This document shows, in pieces, positions 1 through 5,739 of a stretch of DNA of 7,917 bases. Each line of letters starts with the position of its first letter. The stretch's first letter is position 1. The stretch covers positions 1-7,917 of the forward strand of contig CAKTJC010000060.1 in NCBI GenBank assembly GCA_934567355.1. Direction: 5' to 3'. The translations under genes and the position numbers were made by a program. The notes below the pieces were generated by a model. It ran no database searches, was not told where the DNA came from, and saw nothing but the letters and a program-made list of their open reading frames with translations. Origin of the DNA: an uncultured Oscillospiraceae bacterium. Lineage in GTDB: Bacteria; Bacillota; Clostridia; Oscillospirales; Oscillospiraceae.

Positions 1-13
1 CCAACACAAAGAC

Positions 14-45
14 AAAAAGTCTCGCCAATAGGCGGGGCTTTTTTT
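14..45 (+). terminator. Intrinsic terminator of an upstream, off-window gene
   Basis: An 8-bp stem (19-26 with 31-38) closes a four-base AATA loop and is followed directly by seven T residues at 39-45. Two of the pairs are G-U wobbles when read as plus-strand RNA. A run of A at 14-18 mirrors the T-tract, so some termination from the other strand is also possible. It separates the window's first gene from whatever lies to the left. Confidence 0.85.
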
Positions 46-229
46 AATGCCTTTGAGGGCATATGTGCTGCCAAACAATTTCCATTGCACTGGAGCTCCG
101 GCCTGACCGGTGCCCAATATAGACTCAACATCAGAAGGTTGACAAGCTTATATGAAAACTACTTTGAAAGTTTACGAACAAAATGATTTCGCAATTTTAC
201 AAAATTTATAATAAGAAAGAAAAAACATC

Positions 230-259
230 TTGCCAAAGCAGGATCTCATATGGTAATAT
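230..259 (+). promoter_or_regulatory. Candidate sigma-A promoter for the first binding-protein copy
   Basis: TTGCCA (230-235) and TAATAT (254-259) are 18 bp apart, and a TG one base before the -10 gives an extended -10. Transcription would begin near 266. A perfect TATAAT at 207-212 lies upstream but has no acceptable -35 partner, and the TTGACA at 139-144 has no -10. Confidence 0.45.
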
Positions 260-277
260 CTTATATGTAAGATTGTT

Positions 278-298
278 AAAGGAACTCCACATTCCTTT
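278..298 (+). other. Small hairpin in the 5' leader of the first binding-protein copy
   Basis: AAAGGAA (278-284) and TTCCTTT (292-298) form a 7-bp perfect stem around a 7-base loop. It lies about 12 nt after the predicted transcription start. There is no T-tract, so it is not a terminator. It may stabilise the 5' end or act as an operator; this is inference. Confidence 0.35.
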
Positions 299-425
299 GC
301 ATATCTTTAATTTGCGCGGCTCACTGTGCAGGCAATACTCTTTAAATCCGTATATTTATGCACTGCTTTATAGGAAATTTCTGCCTGGTTTTAAATTGAT
401 GCCACCGTAAGGAAAGGAGTAGTTG

Positions 426-1961
426 ATGAAAAGTAAGAAATTGTTTGTTGTTCTGTTAACGGCTGTTTACATATTGGCTTCCCGTACAGATGCAGGATTC
501 CCCACTTTCTGGATCCTTACAGAACAGTCAAAGCCGGACGGTATGAATCTACAATTAGAATTAGCGATTGAGCAGCTGCGGCAGGAATACCCGGATGTAG
601 AAATGACCGTAGAAATTTTGCCGCTGGAGGAATCGGCGCGGGAGCTTCGGCTCCAGCAGATCCGGACGCGGATCATGGCAGGGGAGGGGCCGGACGTGTT
701 TCTTCTGCCGACCGGGACAGAAGTGGTTGTAGATAGGTCATACAAGGTTGAGCCAGTTTCAATCTCGCCTTTCTTTCCGGACTTAAATCAGGCCATGCGG
801 ATCGGGCTTTTTGCAGACCTCAGTGCACAATATAACGGCGATGAGGAGCTGAACAAGGCAACACTGAATCAAACAGTAATGGACGCCGGATGTGTAGGAA
901 CGGGGCGGTATGTTTTCCCCCTTCGCTATACGATGCCGGTGTTGTTTTTTTACAGTGGGAACGTGCCGGGTGGAGCGCTTGGGATGGATTTATCCGATGC
1001 GACGGCTTTTTCCATCGTAGGATCGACGCTGGGGACGGAAGAAGAAGCCATCGGGATGAATGTGGACTTGTCTGCCCCATTCTGCGGGTTACCCCAACTG
1101 ATGGATTATGATGAAAAAACGCTGCAAATCGATACAGCACAGATGGAGGATTATCTTCGCTTGTACCAGCGCTGGAAAGCAAAGAAAATCCCCTATGATG
1201 CCAAAATCTCCCGTGAGGGGAGTTTCCAGATGTACAAATCTGAGAGCGAGCTTGTTCAGTCAATGCTTCCGGAAGATTTTTATCAGGTTACCTATGATTC
1301 GTTTGGTATACTGTGGTATGCAGTGGGTGGCGGCATGTCATGGATCACCTCCGGTTTCCCTCTCTATTTTGGGGATCTTGGGAATGTGATCGATTCTGTT
1401 GCCTATTCTGAAGTGCGGGATTTAGAAATCTAATTATATCCGTTCCGTGCTTTGGACGGCACCATTTCCGCAGAGATAACCTATTACGGTGCCGTGAACA
1501 GAAACACCGATCATCCGGAGCTTGCCTATCAGCTGCTGCATATTCTGCTGGGGGAGGAATACCAGTGGGACTTATATAGCAGACCTGCTGAAAATGTGAA
1601 GTCTGGTCTGCGGAAGTATCGGGGACTTGTGGAATCCAGCTGGCCTGTGCGTTCGGTTGGCTCGGGCAATGCGATGTGGCAGTCGATCCGTACACAGATA
1701 AGAGGATTTACAATTGGTTTCCCGGATGAACGGAACAAAATTTCCCGGGCGCTGCAAAATAAGGAATTTACCATTACGGATGAAGATATTCCTCCGCTGA
1801 GCTGGGAAATTGATTCCGTGCGATTTCCTATTGCCAACAGCGCCTATGCGGATGCACTGCAGACGCTGAATGAAGCGGACGGAACACCGACGGATGTGGA
1901 CATCGAGGCACTGGCGCGGCGGTTATGCGACATGCTGTGGTGGCATTTGACGGAGGGGTGA
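426..1961 (+). pseudogene. Extracellular solute-binding protein (family 1), copy A, interrupted by in-frame TAA
   Basis: This is a paralogue of the intact gene at 2556-4097. ATG at 426 follows AAGGAAAGGAG with a 6-nt gap; the TTG at 423 is too close to that site. Reading runs 335 codons to TAA at 1431-1433 and then continues in the same frame to TGA at 1959-1961, which would give 511 residues. The stop replaces the CAG (Gln338) of copy B, and the next codon is TTA instead of ATG, so several substitutions separate the copies here. Visible features are an N-terminal hydrophobic segment (residues about 5-20), the family-typical MAGEGPDVFLLPTG near 86-99, and a lobe-forming C-terminal part beyond the stop. 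Without that C-terminal third the protein should not form the two-lobed binding cleft. It could be a decayed copy, a truncated 335-aa product, or a recombination donor. No initiation site with a Shine-Dalgarno lies after the stop. No lipobox cysteine is present. Confidence 0.8.
1526..1915 (+). repeat. Direct repeat, unit 1: 390 bp identical to 3662-4051
   Basis: By eye, every base from 1526 to 1915 matches 3662-4051 (offset 2136). The flanks diverge: five mismatches lie in 1448-1525 and four in 1916-1961, while the 110 bases before the stop codon differ heavily. Similarity between the copies ends exactly at the shared TGA. Codon wobble positions are identical in the block but variable elsewhere, which fits recent gene conversion rather than selection on the protein. 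Confidence 0.85.
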
Positions 1962-2034
1962 AAGCTGCAAGTTTCAGATTGCGGATCCATATGTTATTAC
2001 TTCTCTGAATTTCTACAAAATGTAAAAGTGTATA

Positions 2035-2063
2035 TTGACAAAACGGTTTATATGTGATAAACT
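2035..2063 (+). promoter_or_regulatory. Strong sigma-A promoter for the secreted peptide and the transporter operon
   Basis: Consensus TTGACA (2035-2040), a 17-bp spacer and TAAACT (2058-2063), with a TG one base upstream of the -10 (extended -10). Transcription should start near 2070, at the foot of a long hairpin. The spacer contains AAACGGTTT at 2041-2049, a near-palindrome around CG that resembles half of LacI/CcpA-type operators. The match to a full cre consensus is poor, so a regulator is only suggested. Confidence 0.75.
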
Positions 2064-2066
2064 TCA

Positions 2067-2240
2067 GAATGAAAGTCGATCAAGAATAGACCGCATTCTT
2101 GAATACACTTTCAATTCCGGCAACTGCATGATCAGTAGTTGAAAATTATCCTCGGAAGGCGAGGATGTGCACACTTGCTTTCTCACAACTGCGAATCCAT
2201 CAGCAGTGAGGATGAATGATGGAAAATAGGAGGATTTTAT
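2067..2240 (+). ncRNA. Hairpin-rich 5' leader of the secreted peptide gene
   Basis: The predicted transcript begins with a long interrupted stem. GAAT and GAAAGT (2067-2076) pair with ACTTTC-a-ATTC (2107-2117). After a 3x4 internal loop, TCAAGAAT (2080-2087) pairs with ATTCTTGA (2095-2102). A second hairpin has a 7-bp stem, ATCCTCG (2148-2154) with CGAGGAT (2160-2166). A third pairs CTC+ACTGC (2182-2184, 2188-2192) with GCAGTGAG (2203-2210) around a 3-nt bulge. The Shine-Dalgarno AGGAGG at 2228-2233 follows. I do not recognise a known riboswitch class. It may control mRNA stability or translation of the peptide. The structures are read by eye and not scored for energy. Confidence 0.45.
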
Positions 2241-2471
2241 GTGAAAAAGATAATTTCAATTTTGCTTGTTGCTGCTTTTGTGATTGCGATGTCAATTCCC
2301 GCATTTGCAGAATCCGTTGCACCTCGCTATAGTTGTCCCCCATGTGTTTACTGCGGTGGGCAGACTGTATTTGATCATTACATTCCCATCTTTATAGGGG
2401 GTGAACCCGGAACTGGCGTTATTGTAAGGTGTACATCCTGCAATATGACAATGTACACCGGGCCTGTGTAA
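2241..2471 (+). CDS. Small secreted five-cysteine peptide, zinc-ribbon-like spacing
   Basis: The product is a 76-residue precursor of unknown function. Residues 1-23 are a classic Sec signal peptide: two lysines, a hydrophobic core at about 4-18, and an AFA motif before Glu24 that suits signal peptidase I. The mature peptide would be about 53 residues and exported. It carries Cys32, Cys35 and Cys38 (CPPCVYCGG) and Cys64 and Cys67 (CTSC). Cys35/38 and 64/67 form two CxxC knuckles 25 residues apart, as in zinc ribbons; Cys32 is extra. GTG at 2241 is chosen because AGGAGG (2228-2233) lies 7 nt upstream and the overlapping ATG at 2239 is followed at once by TGA. It lies between two solute-binding protein copies, on its own promoter, and is probably co-transcribed with the transporter. 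It might bind metal, form disulfides, or act as a signal or bacteriocin-like peptide. None of these is shown. Confidence 0.75.
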   Translation: MKKIISILLVAAFVIAMSIPAFAESVAPRYSCPPCVYCGGQTVFDHYIPIFIGGEPGTGVIVRCTSCNMTMYTGPV

Positions 2472-2483
2472 GATTTTAACCTG

Positions 2484-2518
2484 TTGCAGCAGGGGCAGCA
2501 ACGCTGCTTCTGCTGCAA
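2484..2518 (+). terminator. 16-bp hairpin between the peptide gene and the binding protein (weak terminator or processing element)
   Basis: Positions 2484-2499 pair with 2503-2518 without a mismatch around a three-base AAC loop. Two of the 16 pairs are G-U and work only in plus-strand RNA. Only TTT follows before C, so termination should be partial. It lies 12 bases after the peptide stop codon and 37 before the next ATG. It could therefore raise peptide mRNA relative to the transporter, or protect a processed 3' end. Confidence 0.55.
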
Positions 2519-2555
2519 TTTCAAATATGCATCATTTTGATGAAAGGGACAGCTG

Positions 2556-4097
2556 ATGAATCGGAAAAAGTTATTTATTGTTTTGATGCCGATTGTGTTG
2601 CTTTTTACCCTGTATATGTCTGCTGCTCAGGCAGGTGCAGAGTCTCCCACGCTCTGGATCCTGACGGAGCAGTCGAAGTCCGGCGGCATGAATCTTCAGC
2701 TGGAATCAGCGGTTGAGCAGCTGCGGCAGGAATACCCGGATGTGGAAATGACCGTTGAAATTTTGCCGCAGGAGGAATCCACACGGGAACTTCGCTTTCA
2801 GCAGATCTGGACGCAGATCATGGCAGGGGAGGGGCCGGATGTGTTTCTTCTGCCGACCGGAACGGAAGCAGTTGCGGACGAAGCGGAATCAGTGCCAGCC
2901 CTTCCGCTTTTTTCAGACGTAAATCAGGCTATGCGAATTGGATTATTCAAGGATTTGAGCGCGCTGTATGATGACGACAATGAATTAAATAAAGCAGAAT
3001 TAAACCAGAAGATTATGGACGCCGGATGTGTGGGAACAGAACGGTATGTGATACCTCTTCGCTACACGATGCCGGTGCTGTTTTTTTGCAGTGGGAATAT
3101 GTCGGATGGGGAGGCTGGAATGGATTTATCCTCTATGACTGCCGTTTCCATCGTAGAATCGACTCTGGGAACGGAAAAGGAAACCATCGGAATGAATGTG
3201 GACTTGTATACACCGTTCCGCGGTTTACCTCAGCTGCTGGATTATGATGAAGAAACGCTGCAAATCGATACGGTGCAGATGGCGGATTACCTTCGCCTGT
3301 ACCAGCGTTGGGTTGCCGCCAAAGTGCCTTATGATACACAGATCAACTCAAAAGGAAGCGCTACCATATACGAGTCACAAGACCCGGATTGGCAGAAAAT
3401 GATTCCAGAGGATTATTATCATGTGACATATGATTCATTTTGCCGGTTGTCGTCTGCATTGGGGGGAAAATTATTCTGGATCACCTCCGGATTTCCCGCC
3501 TATTCCGGGGACATGGGAAACGTGATCGATTCCGTTGCCTACTCCAAAGTGCGGGGCATGGAAATCCAGATGTATCCGTTCCGCGCTTCGGACGGCACTA
3601 TTTCCGCAGAGATAACCTATTACGGAGCCGTGAACAGAAACACCGATCATCCGGAGCTTGGCTATCAGCTGCTGCATATTCTGCTGGGGGAGGAATACCA
3701 GTGGGACTTATATAGCAGACCTGCTGAAAATGTGAAGTCTGGTCTGCGGAAGTATCGGGGACTTGTGGAATCCAGCTGGCCTGTGCGTTCGGTTGGCTCG
3801 GGCAATGCGATGTGGCAGTCGATCCGTACACAGATAAGAGGATTTACAATTGGTTTCCCGGATGAACGGAACAAAATTTCCCGGGCGCTGCAAAATAAGG
3901 AATTTACCATTACGGATGAAGATATTCCTCCGCTGAGCTGGGAAATTGATTCCGTGCGATTTCCTATTGCCAACAGCGCCTATGCGGATGCACTGCAGAC
4001 GCTGAATGAAGCGGACGGAACACCGACGGATGTGGACATCGAGGCACTGGCACAGCGGTTATGCGATATGCTGTGGTGGCATCTGACGGAGGGGTGA
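2556..4097 (+). CDS. Extracellular solute-binding protein of a CUT1-type carbohydrate ABC importer, copy B (intact)
   Basis: The 513-residue product should capture a solute outside the membrane and deliver it to the permeases encoded next. By family (SBP_bac_1/MalE-UgpB-like) the ligand is probably an oligosaccharide or polyol. The substrate cannot be told from sequence. An N-terminal signal segment (hydrophobic at about 6-24) ends near AQA/GAE at 24-29. The lobe I pattern includes EYPDVEMTVEILP (59-71) and IMAGEGPDVFLLPTG (88-102). The C-terminal region includes AEITYYGAVNRNTDHPELGY (351-370) and a typical 'LL.EEYQW' helix. Unlike most Gram-positive binding proteins it has no lipobox cysteine, and at 513 residues it is longer than many relatives. 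ATG at 2556 has AAAGGGA about 7 nt upstream. It shares 390 identical bases with copy A. Confidence 0.85.
   Translation: MNRKKLFIVLMPIVLLFTLYMSAAQAGAESPTLWILTEQSKSGGMNLQLESAVEQLRQEYPDVEMTVEILPQEESTRELRFQQIWTQIMAGEGPDVFLLPTGTEAVADEAESVPALPLFSDVNQAMRIGLFKDLSALYDDDNELNKAELNQKIMDAGCVGTERYVIPLRYTMPVLFFCSGNMSDGEAGMDLSSMTAVSIVESTLGTEKETIGMNVDLYTPFRGLPQLLDYDEETLQIDTVQMADYLRLYQRWVAAKVPYDTQINSKGSATIYESQDPDWQKMIPEDYYHVTYDSFCRLSSALGGKLFWITSGFPAYSGDMGNVIDSVAYSKVRGMEIQMYPFRASDGTISAEITYYGAVNRNTDHPELGYQLLHILLGEEYQWDLYSRPAENVKSGLRKYRGLVESSWPVRSVGSGNAMWQSIRTQIRGFTIGFPDERNKISRALQNKEFTITDEDIPPLSWEIDSVRFPIANSAYADALQTLNEADGTPTDVDIEALAQRLCDMLWWHLTEG
3662..4051 (+). repeat. Direct repeat, unit 2: 390 bp identical to 1526-1915
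   Basis: This is the copy B half of the perfect repeat, inside the C-terminal third of the intact binding protein (codons 369-499). The centres of the two units are 2136 bp apart. Recombination between them would delete the peptide gene and leave a single hybrid binding-protein gene. Confidence 0.85.
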
Positions 4098-4102
4098 GGA
4101 GG

Positions 4103-4969
4103 ATGTTTTCAAAAAAGAAGAGCGCGATAAGCGGGATCCTGCTGGTGCTGCCCTATACGGCGGGCTTTCTGCTGTTCTATGGCTATCCCTTTGTGCTGGT
4201 TCTGCGGCAGTCCCTCCGCCGGGGCGCGGGAAAAAATGCGCAGTTTGTCGGGCTGGAGATCATTGCGGATACGCTGCGCAGCAGCGGCTTCCGACTGGCC
4301 TTGGGCAATACGATCAAATTCCTGGCGGTGGTGCTCCCGGCAATTATTGTCCTCTCATTTGCAATTGCGCTGACACTGCGCGCGCAGATGAGCAGCCGGG
4401 ATGTGCTTCGGTCGGTGGTGCTGCTGCCCTATCTCATGCCGGTGGTGGGCGCGGCATTCATGGTGGATTCCTTCCTGGCACAGGGCGGCATGCTCAGCCG
4501 CCTTGCAGCAGCCTTCGGAGGGACAGCGCAGAATCTGCTGGATTCGCCTGCTGCATTCTGGGCGGTGGTGCTGCTGTATTTGTGGAAGAACACGGGCTAC
4601 AGCGTAATCCTGCTGCTGGCCGGGCTGAACACGATCCCACCGTCTTACTATGAGGCGGCACAGCTGGATGGTGCGGGCAAATGGCAGCTGCTGCGGTATA
4701 TCACGATGCCGCAAATGTGGTATTCGCTGTATCTGGCGGGGGTATTTTCCCTGATCAATGCATTCAAATGCTTCCGGGAAATCTTTTTGATCGGCGGGGA
4801 GCACCCTGACCGGTCTATGTACATGCTCCAGCACTTTATAAACAATGTATTTGAGAAGATGGATTATTCCCGGCTCAGCGCCGCGTCCATGGTGCTGTTT
4901 TTGGTGCTGGTGGCTGTATTTGTGGCGTCCTACTGGTTTGTAATGCGGAAGGAGGCGGCAGCGGAATGA
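4103..4969 (+). CDS. ABC sugar permease, MalF/UgpA-like (CUT1)
   Basis: This 288-residue inner-membrane permease forms one half of the transport channel. About six hydrophobic helices lie near residues 10-33, 70-92, 104-124, 151-175, 206-226 and 262-281. The cytoplasmic EAA loop that docks the ATPase reads YYEAAQLDGAGKWQLLRYI at 182-200, with the conserved EAA at 184-186 and glycine at 190, followed by TMP. ATG at 4103 lies 8 nt after GGAGGGG (4088-4094), which is inside the end of the binding-protein gene, and 5 nt after that gene's TGA. The in-frame ATG at 4061 would overlap the binding-protein gene by 37 bases and lacks a ribosome binding site. The gene overlaps the next by ATGA at 4966-4969. 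Base composition is visibly richer in G+C than in the binding-protein genes. Confidence 0.9.
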   Translation: MFSKKKSAISGILLVLPYTAGFLLFYGYPFVLVLRQSLRRGAGKNAQFVGLEIIADTLRSSGFRLALGNTIKFLAVVLPAIIVLSFAIALTLRAQMSSRDVLRSVVLLPYLMPVVGAAFMVDSFLAQGGMLSRLAAAFGGTAQNLLDSPAAFWAVVLLYLWKNTGYSVILLLAGLNTIPPSYYEAAQLDGAGKWQLLRYITMPQMWYSLYLAGVFSLINAFKCFREIFLIGGEHPDRSMYMLQHFINNVFEKMDYSRLSAASMVLFLVLVAVFVASYWFVMRKEAAAE

Positions 4970-5739
4970 GAAAACGATCTGTTCCGGGCAGAGTGCTTTT
5001 GGAAGTGCTGGTATTGCTGTGTGTCAGCCCGTTTCTTTATCTGTTTGCCGGGAGCTTTTTCGATGACGCGGGACGCGTTACTCTGCGGTATTACTATCAG
5101 GTGTTTCTGGCCACGCCCCAGTATCTGATACGGTTCTGGAAAAGCATCGCCATGAGCCTGTGTATTGCTGCAGGACAGACGGCGTTTGCCGCGCTGGCAG
5201 GTTTCGGTTTTGCAAAATGCCGATTCCGTGGGAAAAACGGGCTGTTTTTTGTGCTGACTGTTTTGATGATCCTGCCGCTTCAGGTGACCCTGATCCCAAA
5301 CTACATGATCCTGAGCCGTATGGGATTGCTGGATAGCTACGCGGCGCTGATCCTGCCGGCGGTGTTTGTACCGCTGGGGACATATTTGATGACCCGCACC
5401 TTCCGATCTGTGCCCAACGATGTGCTGGAGGCGGCCAGACTGGACGGCTGCAATACCGCCAGAATGATCGTTTCCGTTGCGTGCCCGATTGGACGGAACG
5501 GACTGCTTTGTACCTTCCTTCTTTCCTTTTTGGACGGCTGGAATATGGTGGAGCAGCCCATTGTATATCTGAATCGCTTCACGGACTATCCGCTTTCCGT
5601 TGCACTGGCTTCCGCCCCGGCGGAGGGCAAAACCATCCAGCTGGTTTGCTGTGTGCTGTCCGCTATCCCGCCGCTGCTCCTGTTTGCACTGCTGAACCGG
5701 GAACTGGCAGAGGGAATTGTGGTCGGAGGTGAAAAATGA
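4966..5739 (+). CDS. ABC sugar permease, MalG/UgpE-like (CUT1)
   Basis: This 257-residue second permease would pair with the upstream one in the channel. Hydrophobic helices lie near residues 10-31, 58-84, 92-112, 124-142, 176-196 and 224-243. The EAA loop reads VLEAARLDGCNTARMIVS at 153-170, with EAA at 155-157 and glycine at 161. The C-terminus (LNRELAEGIVVGGEK) occupies the place of the family's usual 'f..G...GavKG' tail but lacks the final KG. It starts inside the previous gene's stop codon, with GGAGG at 4951-4955 ten bases upstream, and ends in an ATGA overlap with the next gene, so all three should be translated together. No ATPase gene is nearby; importers of this group commonly share one MsmK-like ATPase encoded elsewhere. 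Confidence 0.9.
   Translation: MRKRSVPGRVLLEVLVLLCVSPFLYLFAGSFFDDAGRVTLRYYYQVFLATPQYLIRFWKSIAMSLCIAAGQTAFAALAGFGFAKCRFRGKNGLFFVLTVLMILPLQVTLIPNYMILSRMGLLDSYAALILPAVFVPLGTYLMTRTFRSVPNDVLEAARLDGCNTARMIVSVACPIGRNGLLCTFLLSFLDGWNMVEQPIVYLNRFTDYPLSVALASAPAEGKTIQLVCCVLSAIPPLLLFALLNRELAEGIVVGGEK

Larger units (their letters stand above)
46..425. other. 380-base leader region without a convincing gene
   Basis: This AT-rich stretch lies between the terminator and the first binding-protein gene. It holds a candidate promoter (230-259), a hairpin (278-298) and the Shine-Dalgarno AAGGAAAGGAG at 409-419. A 75-codon ORF at 183-410 has no ribosome binding site and low-complexity composition, and I do not accept it as a gene. 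A GC-rich patch at 90-112 can fold weakly. A transcript from the candidate promoter would carry a 5' leader of about 160 nt. Confidence 0.5.

Noticed and set aside
139..167. TTGACA at 139-144 as a promoter
   Set aside because: No acceptable -10 lies 16-18 bp downstream (the bases there read ctttga).
183..410. 75-codon ORF upstream of the first binding-protein copy
   Set aside because: It has no Shine-Dalgarno, an AT-rich chance-like composition and no recognisable pattern, and it would overlap the candidate promoter and leader hairpin.
423..425. TTG as the start of the first binding-protein copy
   Set aside because: ATG at 426 is the next codon, is a better start codon and has better spacing from AAGGAAAGGAG.
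1431..1433. Stop-codon reassignment as the explanation of the in-frame TAA
   Set aside because: Both TAA and TGA terminate other genes here (for example 2469-2471 and 4095-4097), so the standard code is sufficient.
1452..1961. Independent gene starting at TTG 1452
   Set aside because: It is the continuation of copy A after its stop codon and has no ribosome binding site of its own.
2041..2081. Catabolite-responsive (cre) element near the peptide promoter
   Set aside because: AAACGGTTT and TGAAAGTCGATCA each match only part of the cre consensus; neither is good enough to annotate.
4061..4102. ATG 4061 as the start of the MalF-like permease
   Set aside because: It would overlap the binding-protein gene and lacks a ribosome binding site; ATG 4103 has GGAGGGG at the right distance and a normal permease N-terminus.
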